Of a stretch of 64,000 nucleotides of DNA, positions 10,725-21,622 are shown one piece after another. The number at the start of each line of letters is the position of its first letter. Positions within the stretch are counted from its first letter, which is position 1. The position numbers were made by a program, and so were the translations under genes. Source of the stretch: Cyanobacteria bacterium M_DeepCast_100m_m1_067 (GTDB lineage: Bacteria; Cyanobacteriota; Cyanobacteriia; PCC-6307; Cyanobiaceae); assembly GCA_016882385.1 (NCBI GenBank), contig VGQC01000002.1, forward strand, positions 1 through 64,000, read 5' to 3'. A model generated the notes under the pieces. That model saw only the letters and a program-made list of their open reading frames with translations, was not told the DNA's origin and did not search any database.

Positions 10725-11033
10725 CTATGCCTTCGCGGGAATGATGGCCTTGAGTTCAGTGGCAATCTGCTCGCATCGCGTCTCCCGCTTGAGCATGGGT
10801 TCGGAGCTTCTGACCTCAATTTGGAACTCGTCTTTCGATCCGTTGGTGGCGGAGATGATGACAGTCACACGAGCATTGGCAGGCGTTCTGGCTCCTTCCT
10901 GTTCCCTGGCGTAAATCGAGATGCTGCTGGAGAACTCCGGGTCCACCTCGAGGCCCAATTGCTCAACGGCGCCGATGAAGTCTCTCAGCAGCTCTTGGCA
11001 CTCTGATGCGGCGATCCACTGGAACAGCGCCAC
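10725..11033 (-). CDS. Hypothetical protein, 102 aa
   Basis: MALFQWIAASECQELLRDFIGAVEQLGLEVDPEFSSSISIYAREQ; normal-looking protein, few alternatives in the region. Confidence 0.6.
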   Translation of the reverse strand: MALFQWIAASECQELLRDFIGAVEQLGLEVDPEFSSSISIYAREQEGARTPANARVTVIISATNGSKDEFQIEVRSSEPMLKRETRCEQIATELKAIIPAKA

Positions 11034-11206
11034 GGCTACTTGAAATTACCGACACGGTAGCACTTTTCCTCAGATCAATATGTGTTTCTCCACCCACAGC
11101 GGGCCTTGCTGCGTTGACTGAATAGCTTTGCGCAGTCGTCTGTCTTGCGATCGCGGTGATGGCTGGCTTTGGGAGGGGACACGCCCTCCTCTAACCAGTT
11201 TTCAAC

Positions 11207-11294
11207 GGAGAGGGAGGGATTCGAACCCTCGACAGAAGTTGCCTCCTGTAACTCCTTAGCAGGGAGCCGCTTTCAACCACTCAGCCACCTCTCC
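11207..11294 (-). tRNA. tRNA-Ser (GCU anticodon)
   Basis: GGAGAGGTGGCTGAGTGGTTGAAAGCGGCTCCCTGCTAAGGAG...GGTTCGAATCCCTCCCTCTCC; long variable arm, GCT anticodon. Confidence 0.95.
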
Positions 11295-11312
11295 AGCGGC
11301 TCGACGAGCTTA

Positions 11313-12530
11313 TCAGTGAGCCCCGTCGTTCGGGCCCTCCCAGGCGGCCTGGGCCGCGGTGAGTCGGGGCAGACGGTGCTTGAAGCCGCACAGGATCTCC
11401 CAGGGAATGGTCTGGCAGCGGTCGCTCCAGTCGCTGGGTGTGATGTGTTCGCCGCCGTCCTGCCCCAGCAAGGTCACCACCGAACCCACCTCCAGCGCCG
11501 GGCAGTCGGTGGCATCCAGCACCAGTTGGTCCATGGTGATGGCCCCCACCTGGGGCAGGCGTTGGCCAGCAAACAGCACCTCGAGTTGGTTGGACAGCTG
11601 CCGGGGCACGCCATCGGCATAGCCGATCCCCACCACCGCCAGGCGGCTGGGCCGGCTGGTGCGGAAGCGGTGGCCGTAGCTCACTCCAACCCCGGCCCCC
11701 ACCTCCCGGATCAGGCTCACCCGCGCGTGCAGGGTCATGGCGGGCTTCAGCGGGGTGACGCCGGCGAGGTGGGGTGCAGGGCTGTGGCCGTAGAGGGAGA
11801 GGCCGACGCGCACGAGGTCGTAGTGGAGGCCTGCACTGCGGAGGGTGCCGGCCGAGTTGGCCAGGTGGCGGCTGCCGCTCTCCAGGCCCTGGTTGCGCAG
11901 GGCCTGGAGCACCGTGTCAAAACGCTGCTGCTGCTGGGCCGTGAGGCCGTCATCGGTCTCTGGGGCGGCATCGGCACTGGCGAGGTGGGAGTAGAGGCCA
12001 GCCAGCTGCACCGCCTCCAGCTCGGCGATCGCCGCCGCCAGCCTGGGCCCCTCCTGCCAATCGGCCCCCAGGCGGGCCATGCCGGTGTCGAGCTTCAACT
12101 GCAGAGCCATGGCTTGGCCTTGACCGCTGGCCAGGTTTTGGCAGAGCAGGGCTTCGCGCATGCCGCTGATGGTGGGCATCAGCTGCCAATGCAGACAGCT
12201 GCGCAGCTCCTCCGCCTGGGTGAGGCTGCCCATCACCAGGATCGGTGCCTCGATCCCGGCCCGGCGCAGTTCGATGCCTTCGGCCAGGGTGGCCACGCCG
12301 CATTGGCTGGCGCCGCCGGCCAGGGCGGCCCGGGCCACTGGGATGGAGCCGTGGCCATAGCCATCGGCCTTCACCACCGCCATCAGGCTGGTATTGGGGC
12401 CGATGCAGCGTTTGAGGCTGCGGGCGTTGGCGCTGATCGCTTCGGTGTCCACCTCCACCCAGGCCCGCTGACGGGCCAGCCCCGCGTCAGGGGCTGTGGG
12501 GCTCCAGCTGGCCCTGGTGGCCTGGGTCAC
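11313..12530 (-). CDS. alr: Alanine racemase
   Basis: VKADGYGHGSIPVA; LDTGMARLG; IGYADGVPR; ITMDQLVLDAT. Confidence 0.95.
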   Translation of the reverse strand: MTQATRASWSPTAPDAGLARQRAWVEVDTEAISANARSLKRCIGPNTSLMAVVKADGYGHGSIPVARAALAGGASQCGVATLAEGIELRRAGIEAPILVMGSLTQAEELRSCLHWQLMPTISGMREALLCQNLASGQGQAMALQLKLDTGMARLGADWQEGPRLAAAIAELEAVQLAGLYSHLASADAAPETDDGLTAQQQQRFDTVLQALRNQGLESGSRHLANSAGTLRSAGLHYDLVRVGLSLYGHSPAPHLAGVTPLKPAMTLHARVSLIREVGAGVGVSYGHRFRTSRPSRLAVVGIGYADGVPRQLSNQLEVLFAGQRLPQVGAITMDQLVLDATDCPALEVGSVVTLLGQDGGEHITPSDWSDRCQTIPWEILCGFKHRLPRLTAAQAAWEGPNDGAH

Positions 12531-12532
12531 GG

Positions 12533-13081
12533 ATGAAACGGAAGATTGCGCCTAGCATGCCGCCCAACACGGGTGCTGGCATGGGCCACGTTCTCGTTCT
12601 GAATGCGTCCTACGAACCCCTCAACATCACCACCTGGCGTCGCGCCCTGGTGATGGTGCTCAAGGGCAAGGCGGAGGGGCTCGAGCATGATCCCGCTCGC
12701 TGGATCCGCGACGATACCTGGTTGCCCACGGTGATCCGGCTGCGTCAGTACGTGCGGGTGCCGTACAAGCAACTGCCGCTCACCCGCCGCAACCTCTTCC
12801 ACCGCGATGGCCACCGTTGCCAATACTGCGGCATCAGCGCCGAGCAGCTCTCGGTGGATCACGTGGTGCCCCGCAGCCGCGGTGGTCTCGACACCTGGGA
12901 GAACGTCACCACGGCCTGCCTGCCCTGCAACGTCCGCAAGGGCAACCGCACCCCCCGGGAAGCTGGCATGCCACTGATCAGGCAGCCCCATCGCCCCTTG
13001 AGCAGCCTCACCTTTGAAGCGACGCGTCAGATCTCGGCGGGCCGCCATGGGGAGTGGGCCAAATATGTGATCGGCGCCTGA
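12533..13081 (+). CDS. HNH endonuclease family protein
   Basis: VLVLNASYEPLNITTWRRALVMVLKGKAE...CQYCGISAEQLSVDHVVPRSRGGLDTWENVTTACLPCNVRKGNR. Confidence 0.92.
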   Translation: MKRKIAPSMPPNTGAGMGHVLVLNASYEPLNITTWRRALVMVLKGKAEGLEHDPARWIRDDTWLPTVIRLRQYVRVPYKQLPLTRRNLFHRDGHRCQYCGISAEQLSVDHVVPRSRGGLDTWENVTTACLPCNVRKGNRTPREAGMPLIRQPHRPLSSLTFEATRQISAGRHGEWAKYVIGA

Positions 13082-13087
13082 GCTGGC

Positions 13088-14185
13088 TCAGCGGGCCATC
13101 TGTTCGGCCAACTCTTCGAGCTGGCGACTCTGATCAGCCGCGATGCAGGCCCCGATCAGGTCTTGCAGCTGGCCGTTGAGCACGGGTTCGAGTGAGAAGT
13201 TGCGGCCCAGGCGATGGTCGGTGGTGCGGTTGTCCTTGACGTTGTAGGTGCGGATCTTCTCGCTGCGGTCGCCGCTGCCCACCTGGGCCAACCGGGCAGA
13301 GCGCTCCTGGGCATTGGCCTCGGCCAGCTGGCGCTCGTAGAGCTTGGCCCGCAGGATCTCCAGGGCCCGTTCGCGGTTCTGCAGCTGGGAGCGCTCCTGG
13401 GTGCAGAACACCCGGATGCCGGTGGGCTTGTGCAGCAGATCCACCGCCGTTTCCACCTTGTTGACGTTCTGGCCGCCGGCCCCACCAGAGCGGGCGGTGC
13501 TGATCACAATCTCGGTGGGATCGATCTGCACCTCCACTGGATCGGCTTCTGGCATCACGGCCACGGTGGCGGTGGAGGTGTGCACGCGCCCTTGGGATTC
13601 GGTGGCGGGCACCCGTTGCACGCGATGCACGCCGGCCTCAAATTTGAGTTGGCTGAACACCCCCTCTCCTTTGATGGCCAGGATCAGTTCCTTGTAGCCG
13701 CCGAGTTCGGCCTCCGAGGCACTCACGGGCTCCACGCGCCAGCCCACGCTCTGGGCGTAGCGCTCGTACATGCGGGCCAGATCTCCCGCCCAGATGGCCG
13801 CTTCATCGCCGCCGGCCCCGGCACGGATTTCCAGCATCACGCTGCGCTCGTCGCGGGGATCGCGGGGCAACAGGGCGAGGGTGAGTTTGTCGCGGAGGCC
13901 TGCAATGGCATCGCCAAGGCTGGCGAGCTCTTCGGTGACGAGCGCTTCCATGGCGGCATCACCGCGGTGCTGCTTCAGCAGGGCGCGGGCTTCGCGCTCT
14001 TCCTGCTCCAGCTTTTGGAGCTGCTGGTGATCCTGCACCAGGGGTTCCAGTCGGGCGCGCTCGCGGGCGATGGCTTGGAGCTGGCTCGGGTTGGCCGCCA
14101 CGGCGGGATCGGCCAGCTGCCGCTCGAGCGTCTCGAAGGTGCGGCGGGCCGTGTCTAGGCGCTCATGCAGCAGGGAGAGATCCAT
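13088..14185 (-). CDS. prfA: Peptide chain release factor 1
   Basis: [48 protein letters not shown] (GGQ motif). Confidence 0.97.
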   Translation of the reverse strand: MDLSLLHERLDTARRTFETLERQLADPAVAANPSQLQAIARERARLEPLVQDHQQLQKLEQEEREARALLKQHRGDAAMEALVTEELASLGDAIAGLRDKLTLALLPRDPRDERSVMLEIRAGAGGDEAAIWAGDLARMYERYAQSVGWRVEPVSASEAELGGYKELILAIKGEGVFSQLKFEAGVHRVQRVPATESQGRVHTSTATVAVMPEADPVEVQIDPTEIVISTARSGGAGGQNVNKVETAVDLLHKPTGIRVFCTQERSQLQNRERALEILRAKLYERQLAEANAQERSARLAQVGSGDRSEKIRTYNVKDNRTTDHRLGRNFSLEPVLNGQLQDLIGACIAADQSRQLEELAEQMAR

Positions 14186-14293
14186 CGGCGGTGCGGAACG
14201 GGTCCGGCAGGGCTCCAGACAACAGAAAGCCGGATGCCCGAAAGCACCCGGCCGTGGGATTGGGATTCAAGCGAACGCAGGGCTGGCTTGAGC

Positions 14294-14605
14294 TCAGGCT
14301 TCGGCGACCACGGCAGTGGCTTCGGCAGCAGGAGCGTCGGCGGCGGCTTCACTCTTGGCTTCTTTTTTGGCACCGGAGCTGGAGCCAGCTGTATCGGCAC
14401 CGCCCATTCCGTACTTGCGCATGAAGCGATCCACGCGCCCTTCGGTGTCGAGGATTTTCTGGGTGCCGGTATAGAAGGGGTGGTTGCCGCTCCACACATC
14501 GACGTGGATCTCAGGCGAGGTGGAGCCGGTGGTCATCACCACCTCTCCGTTGCAGATCACCTTGGCATCGGGATACCAGGTGGGATGGATGTCGGCCTTG
14601 GGCAT
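14294..14605 (-). CDS. rpmE: 50S ribosomal protein L31, Ala-rich C-terminal extension
   Basis: MPKADIHPTWYPDAKVICNGEVV...WSGNHPFYTGTQKILDTEGRVDRF. Confidence 0.95.
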   Translation of the reverse strand: MPKADIHPTWYPDAKVICNGEVVMTTGSTSPEIHVDVWSGNHPFYTGTQKILDTEGRVDRFMRKYGMGGADTAGSSSGAKKEAKSEAAADAPAAEATAVVAEA

Positions 14606-14637
14606 GACGAAAAGGGGCTGATGGCGTGAACAGGAAA

Positions 14638-15039
14638 TCAGCGCTTGGAGAACTGAGGCGCCTTACGGGCTTTCTTCAGGCCGTACTTACGACGCTCCTT
14701 GGCGCGGGGGTCGCGGCTGAGGTGGCCTTCCGTTTTGAGCGGCTTGCGGTTGTCCGGCGAGAGGTCGCACAGAGCCCGGGCGGCTCCCTGCTTGATCGCA
14801 TCGGCCTGGCCGGTGAGGCCACCGCCGCGCACGTTCACCAGCAGGTCGTACTCGGCAGCCAGACCGAGGGTCTGCAGAGGAGCTTTGACGGCTGCCAGGT
14901 AGACGGGGTTGTAGTTGAGATAGTTGTCGCCAGGGCGACCATTGATGGTGACGGTGCCGTTGCCGGGCACCACACGCACGCGGGCGACGGCAGTCTTGCG
15001 ACGGCCCGTACCCCAGTAGACGACTTTGTTGGTGCTCAT
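14638..15039 (-). CDS. rpsI: 30S ribosomal protein S9
   Basis: [22 protein letters not shown]...[25 protein letters not shown]. Confidence 0.97.
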   Translation of the reverse strand: MSTNKVVYWGTGRRKTAVARVRVVPGNGTVTINGRPGDNYLNYNPVYLAAVKAPLQTLGLAAEYDLLVNVRGGGLTGQADAIKQGAARALCDLSPDNRKPLKTEGHLSRDPRAKERRKYGLKKARKAPQFSKR

Positions 15040-15488
15040 TGGGCGGCAGTGGCGGGATCGAGGGCGAGAACCTGGGGTTGCTGGGCGGCGTGGGGATGCT
15101 CGGTGCCCTTGTAGACCTTCAGCTTGCGGAACAGCTGACGGCCCAGGGCGTTGTGGGGCAGCATGCCCTTGATGGCCTTCTCCACAATGCGCTCGGGAAT
15201 CCGGGCCTGCAGGTGGGCGAAGGTCTCGGTTTTCATGCCGCCCGGGCGACCGGAGTGGCGGCGGTAGATCTTCTGGGTCGGCTTGTTGCCGCTCACCTTC
15301 ACCTTGTCGGCGTTGATGACGATCACAAAGTCGCCGGTGTCGAGGTGGGGGGTGTAGCAGGGCTTGTTCTTGCCGCGCAGCACCTGGGCCACTTCGCTCG
15401 CCAGGCGACCGAGGGTCTGATTCTCAGCGTCCACCAGATACCACTGGCGGTCGAGGGAATCAATGGAGGGCAGGGGGGTCTTGTTCAT
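15036..15488 (-). CDS. rplM: 50S ribosomal protein L13
   Basis: [47 protein letters not shown]. Confidence 0.97.
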   Translation of the reverse strand: MNKTPLPSIDSLDRQWYLVDAENQTLGRLASEVAQVLRGKNKPCYTPHLDTGDFVIVINADKVKVSGNKPTQKIYRRHSGRPGGMKTETFAHLQARIPERIVEKAIKGMLPHNALGRQLFRKLKVYKGTEHPHAAQQPQVLALDPATAAQ

Positions 15489-15573
15489 GTCGCCTGATCA
15501 GGCACCGGCAGGCCGGCAGTTGGGGCAGGACAGCTGGTCGTAGAACACAACCCAGCGCCCGGATTCAGTGACC

Positions 15574-16494
15574 TTACCGCCTGGCCTGCGCTCCCCCGGA
15601 CGGCGGCGGCGCTGGATGGGCGGACTGGACGGCTGAAGCAGGCTGGAGATCCGGTGAATCGGAGGTCTCGAGCTGATACCGCGGTTGGCAATCATACCAG
15701 GCGGCTTTGGGGAAGATGGCCTCCGGATAGCCCACCCGCAGCAGGCACAGGCCCTGAGGTGGCGCTGCTTCCTTCACATCGGCCCGCCGGCACGCGCGCC
15801 AGCGACCTTCAAAAACCTCCTGGCTCAGCCGGCCTTCGCCGACCGCCACCAGCTGGCCCAGCACGAGGCGCACCATGCCGTAGAGGAAGCCGCTGGCCTG
15901 GAGCTCCACGGTGATGAGGTCGCCCTGGCGCTCCAGCCGCACCTCCTGCAGGGTGGTTCGGCCGTGGGCGCGGCGGCTGCCGGCCCGTTGGAAGGCCGAG
16001 AAGTCGTGTTCACCCAGCATGGCCTCCAGGGATTGGGCCATGGCCTGGTCGTCCAGCCGCTGCTGGTAGCGATGCCAGCTCCAGGGCGCCAGAAACAGAT
16101 TGGGGGTGCGGGCGTTGTGGATCGTGTAGCGGTAGCGCCGGTAGGTGGCGCTGAAGCAGGCGTGCCAGGAGGGCGGCACGGCGCTGGCGGCGCGGATCCG
16201 GATCGATTGGGGGAGCCGTCCGTTCAGCGCCCTGGCCCAGCGCTCCGGTGGGATCGGTCCGGCAGCGTCGAAGTGCGCCACCTGGCCAGCCGCGTGCACG
16301 CCGGTGTCGGTGCGGCCCGCCGCCATGGTGCGACCAGGCCCCAGCGGATCGAGTGTGGCGATCGCCGCCTCAAGGGTTTCCTGCACGCTGGGGGCGTTGC
16401 GCTGCCGCTGCCAGCCGCAGAATGCCGCGCCGTCGTATTGCAGGCAGAGGGCGATGCGGCGCAGGGACGGGCTGGATGGGGGCAAGGGCGCCAT
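15574..16494 (-). CDS. truA: tRNA pseudouridine(38-40) synthase
   Basis: [30 protein letters not shown]...[20 protein letters not shown]; start trimmed. Confidence 0.95.
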   Translation of the reverse strand: MAPLPPSSPSLRRIALCLQYDGAAFCGWQRQRNAPSVQETLEAAIATLDPLGPGRTMAAGRTDTGVHAAGQVAHFDAAGPIPPERWARALNGRLPQSIRIRAASAVPPSWHACFSATYRRYRYTIHNARTPNLFLAPWSWHRYQQRLDDQAMAQSLEAMLGEHDFSAFQRAGSRRAHGRTTLQEVRLERQGDLITVELQASGFLYGMVRLVLGQLVAVGEGRLSQEVFEGRWRACRRADVKEAAPPQGLCLLRVGYPEAIFPKAAWYDCQPRYQLETSDSPDLQPASAVQSAHPAPPPSGGAQARR

Positions 16495-16576
16495 GGGGCC
16501 ATTAAAAAGCCGCGGAGGGAGGAACCCGCCGCGGCCTGGATCTGCTTGGGATGACGTGGCGCTCGATCGAAGCGGG

Positions 16577-16927
16577 TCAGACCAGCTCGATGATGGCCAT
16601 CTCGGCGTTGTCGCCGCGGCGGGGCACGGTGCGGATGATGCGGGTGTAGCCGCCTTGACGCTCGCCGTAGCGCTCCTGGGCCTTGTCAAACAGGGCGTGC
16701 ACCAGCTGCTTGTCGTAGATGTAGCCAATGGCGCGGCGGCGGGCCGCCAGGCTGCCGTCCTTGGCCAGGCTGATCATGCGCTCGGCCTCGTCGCGGAGGG
16801 CCTTGGCGCGGGCTTTGGTCGTGGTCACGCGACCTTCACGGATCAGCTGGGTGGTGAGTCCACGCAGCATCGCTTTGCGTTGGTCGGCGGGGCGTCCCAG
16901 CATGGGGACTCGGCACTGGTGTCGCAT
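16577..16927 (-). CDS. rplQ: 50S ribosomal protein L17
   Basis: [42 protein letters not shown]. Confidence 0.97.
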   Translation of the reverse strand: MRHQCRVPMLGRPADQRKAMLRGLTTQLIREGRVTTTKARAKALRDEAERMISLAKDGSLAARRRAIGYIYDKQLVHALFDKAQERYGERQGGYTRIIRTVPRRGDNAEMAIIELV

Positions 16928-16973
16928 GGGACTGGGGCTGGTGAGGTGGCGTGTCGGAAAACGGGGCCGCCGA

Positions 16974-17957
16974 TCAGGCGCTGGTGCGGCTCTGGGGCAG
17001 GGTGATGCCGATGCGCTCCAGCGCTTCGATCACCTCATCGGCTGACTTGGAGCCGAAGTTTTTGATCTCGAGGAGATCTTCGTAGCTGAAGCCCATCAGG
17101 TCGGACACGGAGTTGACCTGGGCGCGCTTCAGGCAGTTGTAAGCCCGCACGGAGAGGTTGAGCTCTTCGAGGGGAATCTGGGCCTCGGCGGAGGGTTCCG
17201 GCTCCAGGCCGGGCTCTTCCACCATGGTGAGGCTGGCCAGGGGCTGGAACAGCGCAATCAGCTGATTGGCGGCCTGGGCCATGGCGTCGTCGGGGGTGAC
17301 GCTGCCGTTGGTTTCGATTTCCAGGCGCAGGCGCTCCCGGGCGGAGCCGCCTTCGCCCACAGCGGTTTCATCCACCGTGTAGTTGACCCGGCGCACGGGT
17401 TTGAACACGGCATCGATCTGCAGCAGGTCGATGGCGCTGGTGTCTTCGCTGTGGCGATCGACGGGGCGGTAGCCGACGCCGCGCTCCACATGCACTTCCA
17501 TTTCCAAGCTGTGGCCCTCGGCCACGGTGGCGATCAGGCGATCGCCATCAATCACCTGCACCTGCGAGGAGAACTGCAGGTCGGCGGCGGTCACGGTGGC
17601 GGGGCCATTCACCACCAAGCGGCCGATTTCCAGCTCGCGGTTGCGGCTGTTCACCGAGATCTGCTTGCAATTCAGCAGGATGTCGAGCACGTCTTCGCGC
17701 ACGCCAGGCACGGTGGCGTACTCGTGATTGACGCCGGAAATGCGCACGGCGGTGATGGCGCTGCCTTCAAGGCTGCCGATCAGGACGCGACGCAGCGCGT
17801 TGCCGAGGGTGGTGGCTTGGCCGCGATCGAGCGGGCCGATCAGGAAGGTGCCGGTCTGGGACCGGTCTTCGGCGACCTGATGCTCGATCCGATCAATTTG
17901 GTAATGCAGCACGGTCTGAAGGGTCGAAAGGTTGGTAGAAGCCCCGGGGGCAAGCAC
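16974..17957 (-). CDS. rpoA: DNA-directed RNA polymerase subunit alpha (GTG at 17912 is an alternative start)
   Basis: [28 protein letters not shown]...[35 protein letters not shown]. Confidence 0.97.
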   Translation of the reverse strand: MLAPGASTNLSTLQTVLHYQIDRIEHQVAEDRSQTGTFLIGPLDRGQATTLGNALRRVLIGSLEGSAITAVRISGVNHEYATVPGVREDVLDILLNCKQISVNSRNRELEIGRLVVNGPATVTAADLQFSSQVQVIDGDRLIATVAEGHSLEMEVHVERGVGYRPVDRHSEDTSAIDLLQIDAVFKPVRRVNYTVDETAVGEGGSARERLRLEIETNGSVTPDDAMAQAANQLIALFQPLASLTMVEEPGLEPEPSAEAQIPLEELNLSVRAYNCLKRAQVNSVSDLMGFSYEDLLEIKNFGSKSADEVIEALERIGITLPQSRTSA

Positions 17958-17968
17958 GAGACGACGAA

Positions 17969-18361
17969 TCAGACGCGACGGCGCTTGGAGCGGCGGCAGC
18001 CGTTGTGGGGAAGGGGAGTCACGTCGCGGATCAGGGTGATCTCCAGGCCCGCAACCTGCAGGGCGCGAATGGCGGTTTCCCGGCCCGAACCCGGACCACG
18101 CACCAGCACTTCGATCTGGCGCATCCCCTGTTCAAGGGCGCGGCGAGCGGCGGCCTCGGCGGCGGTTTGGGCAGCAAAGGGGGTGCCTTTGCGGGCACCC
18201 TTGAAGCCACTGGCTCCGGCCGAGCTCCAGGAGATCACTTCACCGGCCGTGTCGGTGATGGACACGATCGTGTTGTTGAAGGTGCTCTGGATGTGCGCCA
18301 CACCGTTGGGGACGTTGCGCTTCGTCTTCTTGGCGCCGGATTTCTTGGCTGGTTTTGCCAT
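17969..18361 (-). CDS. rpsK: 30S ribosomal protein S11
   Basis: [47 protein letters not shown]. Confidence 0.97.
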   Translation of the reverse strand: MAKPAKKSGAKKTKRNVPNGVAHIQSTFNNTIVSITDTAGEVISWSSAGASGFKGARKGTPFAAQTAAEAAARRALEQGMRQIEVLVRGPGSGRETAIRALQVAGLEITLIRDVTPLPHNGCRRSKRRRV

Positions 18362-18499
18362 GGCGGAAAGGCCTGCTGGTGCAGGAGGTGATCAAAGAAC
18401 GTGAAGGGGGTCGCTCTGGTGACGCCGGACGCAGGAGCACTGGTCTGCTCGAGCAAGAGGCGGCAGGGCGAGGGGGCATCGAGGAAGGGGCGGGGCGCC

Positions 18500-18865
18500 T
18501 TACTTCTTCTTGCCGGCCACGGTTTTGCGGGCACCGCGGCGGGTGCGGGCATTGGTGCGGGTGCGTTGGCCCCGGACGGGCAGGCCCATGCGGTGACGAC
18601 GGCCCCGCAGGCAGCCGATGTCCTGAAGGCGCTTGAGAGCCATGCCCTCCTGCCGACGCAGGTCGCCTTCGAGGGTGAAGCTTTCAGCAGCCCCGCGCAG
18701 TTTCTGAACGTCGGCGTCGCTGAGGTCCTTCACCCGGATGTCCGGATTGACCCCGGACTTGGCCAGGATCTTCTGGGCACGGGTGAGACCGATGCCATAC
18801 ACATAGGTGAGGGCGATCTCAACGCGCTTTTCGCGAGGGATATCAACGCCGGCAATCCGAGCCAC
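18500..18865 (-). CDS. rpsM: 30S ribosomal protein S13
   Basis: [34 protein letters not shown]. Confidence 0.97.
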   Translation of the reverse strand: MARIAGVDIPREKRVEIALTYVYGIGLTRAQKILAKSGVNPDIRVKDLSDADVQKLRGAAESFTLEGDLRRQEGMALKRLQDIGCLRGRRHRMGLPVRGQRTRTNARTRRGARKTVAGKKK

Positions 18866-18959
18866 GTGGGAAATCGATGAGGGGGCAAGACGCGCCGCCG
18901 AAGCGGAGCGGGATAAACATGAACACAGCTGGCCCCCAGGCGGGGCTGGCTAAGGCTGA

Positions 18960-19073
18960 TCAGCCTTGGCGCTGCTTGTGCTTGGGATTGGTGCAGATCA
19001 CCATCACCCGGCCGTGGCGACGGATCACCCGGCACTTGTCGCACATCTTCTTGACTGAGGCACGCACCTTCAT
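18960..19073 (-). CDS. rpmJ: 50S ribosomal protein L36 (missed by ORF track because short)
   Basis: Manual translation [37 protein letters not shown]. Confidence 0.97.
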   Translation of the reverse strand: MKVRASVKKMCDKCRVIRRHGRVMVICTNPKHKQRQG

Positions 19074-19138
19074 GGGCGTTGTGCTCTCCGAATTTGCAAA
19101 CCGACAACCTATCACACGGGTCAACCACTCCCCGGGTA

Positions 19139-19699
19139 TCAGCCCAGCAGGGCCGTGATCCGTTCGGCGATGGTTTCCACGGTGCCGTTGGCCTCCACAG
19201 CTTCGAGCAGGCCCTTGCTTTGGTAATAGCGAATCAGGGGTGCGGTCTGCTCGCGGTACACCTCGAGGCGATGGCGGATCACGGTCTCGTTGTCGTCGGC
19301 CCGGCCCCGGCCCAGCAGGCGCTGAATCAGCACGGCGTCATCCAGCTCCATCAGCACCACCAGCTCGATCGGTTGCTGCAGCTCATCAAGCAGCACGCCC
19401 AGGGCTTCGGCCTGGGCGAGGTTGCGGGGGAAGCCATCCAGCAGCCAGCCTCCGCCACCGCTGGCCGCCTGGGCCTCCAGGCGAGCGCGCACGATCGCCA
19501 GCACCAGGGCATCGCTCACCAGCTCCCCGCGGGCCATCACCGCCTCCGCTTCCTGGCCCAGGGCGCTGCCGGCAGCCACTTCGGCCCGCAGCAGATCGCC
19601 GGTGGAGAGGTGCAGCAGGTTGTGGTCGGTAGCCAGCTGCTGGGCCTGGGTGCCCTTGCCAGCGCCGGGTGGGCCGAGGAACAGGAGACGTTGCTTCAT
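19139..19699 (-). CDS. adk: Adenylate kinase
   Basis: [39 protein letters not shown]. Confidence 0.96.
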   Translation of the reverse strand: MKQRLLFLGPPGAGKGTQAQQLATDHNLLHLSTGDLLRAEVAAGSALGQEAEAVMARGELVSDALVLAIVRARLEAQAASGGGGWLLDGFPRNLAQAEALGVLLDELQQPIELVVLMELDDAVLIQRLLGRGRADDNETVIRHRLEVYREQTAPLIRYYQSKGLLEAVEANGTVETIAERITALLG

Positions 19700-19742
19700 G
19701 GCGGGAATGAACACAGAGGTCGGGGTGCCGGAGGGCTGGCGG

Positions 19743-21062
19743 TTACTGCCGCACCATGCCCTCGTAGCGCTGGGAGATCACGTAGGTCTGCACCTGTTTG
19801 GCGGTGTCGATCGCCACGCCCACCAGGATCAGCAGGGAGGTGGCCCCCAGGCCCTGGAAGGTGCGCACCTGGGTGGCCCCTTCCACGGCCGAGGGAATAA
19901 TCGCCACGGCGCCGAGGAACACGCCACCCAGCAGGGTGAGCCGGTTTTGGACGCCGCTGAGGTAGTTGGCCGTGGCTGAGCCGGGGCGCACGCCCGGGAT
20001 GGCCACGCCGCTGCGCTTGAGATTGGTGGCGATGTCCACCGGATTGACCGTGAGCGACGCGTAGAAAAAGCCGAAGCCGCAGATCAGGGCAAAGAACACC
20101 AGGGCGTAGAGCCAGGGCGTGCTGCTGTTGGGGTTGAGGTAGCCCGCCAGTTGGATCAGCCAGGGGCTGCGAGTGAGATTGGCGATGGTCAGCGGCAGGA
20201 ACACCACCGCTGAAGCAAAGATGATCGGCATCACGCCGCCGGCGTTGAGCTTGAGCGGCAGATAGCTCTGGCGGGCCGAGAGCACCCCAGCGCCGCCCAC
20301 CTGGCGCTTGGCACTGACGATCGGGATGCGGCGGTTGCCCTCCTGCACAAAGATGATCCCAACGATCGTCAGCAGGAACACCAGCACCAGCACGACGATG
20401 CCGCCCACGGTGCTGCGGTCGCCGCTTTGGGCTAGCTCGATGGTCGAGCCCAGGGCCTTGGGCAGGGTGGCCACGATGTTGACGAAGATCACCAGGGACG
20501 CGCCCTGGCCGATGCCCCGTTCGGTGATCACCTCGCTGATCCACATCACCACCATCGAACCGGTCACCAGCGCCAGGGCCGTTTGGATGACAAACACGGG
20601 TTCCGAGAGCCCTTCGGTGGCGTACTGGCGCAGGATCAGGGCAAACACCGTGCTCTGCAGGATCCCCCAGCCCAGGGCCACGTAGCGCGTGATCTGGGCA
20701 ATCTTGCGGCGACCGGCCTCCCCTTCGTTCTTCTGGAGATCTTCCAGCTGGGGCAGGGCTGCGGTGAGCAGCTGGATGATGATCGAGGCGTTGATGAAGG
20801 GAAGGATCCCCAGGGCAAACACGCCCAGGGTGGAGAGGCCTCCCCCGGTGAAGATGTCGAGGAAGCCGATCAGCTGGCCCCCCCGGGAGAGAAACTCCTG
20901 GAAGGCCACCCGGTCGATGCCCGGCATGGGGATGTAGATGCCCAGCCGCACCAGCAGCAGCAGGCCGAGGGTGGTCAGCACCCGGTCGCGCAGGCCCTTC
21001 GATTGGATCAGTTGGCTGAGGATTTCCCCAGCACTGGGGTTGCGACCCCGGCTAACAAGCAT
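19743..21062 (-). CDS. secY: Preprotein translocase subunit SecY
   Basis: Multi-TM; IPMPGIDRVAFQEFLSRGGQLIGFLDIFTGGGLSTLGVFALGILPFINASIIIQLL. Confidence 0.97.
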   Translation of the reverse strand: MLVSRGRNPSAGEILSQLIQSKGLRDRVLTTLGLLLLVRLGIYIPMPGIDRVAFQEFLSRGGQLIGFLDIFTGGGLSTLGVFALGILPFINASIIIQLLTAALPQLEDLQKNEGEAGRRKIAQITRYVALGWGILQSTVFALILRQYATEGLSEPVFVIQTALALVTGSMVVMWISEVITERGIGQGASLVIFVNIVATLPKALGSTIELAQSGDRSTVGGIVVLVLVFLLTIVGIIFVQEGNRRIPIVSAKRQVGGAGVLSARQSYLPLKLNAGGVMPIIFASAVVFLPLTIANLTRSPWLIQLAGYLNPNSSTPWLYALVFFALICGFGFFYASLTVNPVDIATNLKRSGVAIPGVRPGSATANYLSGVQNRLTLLGGVFLGAVAIIPSAVEGATQVRTFQGLGATSLLILVGVAIDTAKQVQTYVISQRYEGMVRQ

Positions 21063-21163
21063 GGCGGCGTGAGGTGGGCATGAAAAAACCGCCCGCCGAA
21101 TCCCGGGGGGTCCCGGGATTCAGCTGGACGGCTCAGACCTTAGGGCGGAGGCCCGCAAGGCGA

Positions 21164-21613
21164 TCAGATGACTTCGCAGCTGCCACCGGCAGCTTCGATT
21201 TTGGTGCGGGCGCTGGCGGTGAACGCAGCTGCCTGCACGGTGAGTTTGACCTTGAGGTCGCCATTGCCGAGCACCTTGAGGGGGTGCTTGGGGCTGGTCA
21301 CCAGGCCATCTTTCACCAGGGAATCGAGGCTCACGGTGCTTCCGGCCTTGCACTCGGCCAGCTTGGCCACATTGATGACCGTGAACTCCTTGGTGTTCAC
21401 CAGCTCAAAGTGCTTGAGCTTGGGGATGCGGCGGTAGAGGGGCATCTGGCCACCTTCGAAGCCAGGACGGGTCGGACGACCCGAGCGGGACTTCTGACCA
21501 CGCATGCCGAAGCCGCAGCTGGCACCCTGACCGGCGGCGATGCCGCGGCCCTTGCGCAGTTTGCGGCGACGGGCGCCGGCGTTGGGTTTCAGGGATTGGA
21601 GATTGATGCTCAT
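21164..21613 (-). CDS. rplO: 50S ribosomal protein L15
   Basis: [45 protein letters not shown]. Confidence 0.97.
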   Translation of the reverse strand: MSINLQSLKPNAGARRRKLRKGRGIAAGQGASCGFGMRGQKSRSGRPTRPGFEGGQMPLYRRIPKLKHFELVNTKEFTVINVAKLAECKAGSTVSLDSLVKDGLVTSPKHPLKVLGNGDLKVKLTVQAAAFTASARTKIEAAGGSCEVI

Positions 21614-21622
21614 GGCGAGGCC

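Noticed and set aside
12533-13081. HNH endonuclease as a homing or defence nuclease
   Set aside because: The protein resembles a ubiquitous cyanobacterial HNH family (NASYEPLNI...) found as a stable core gene; nothing nearby suggests mobility.
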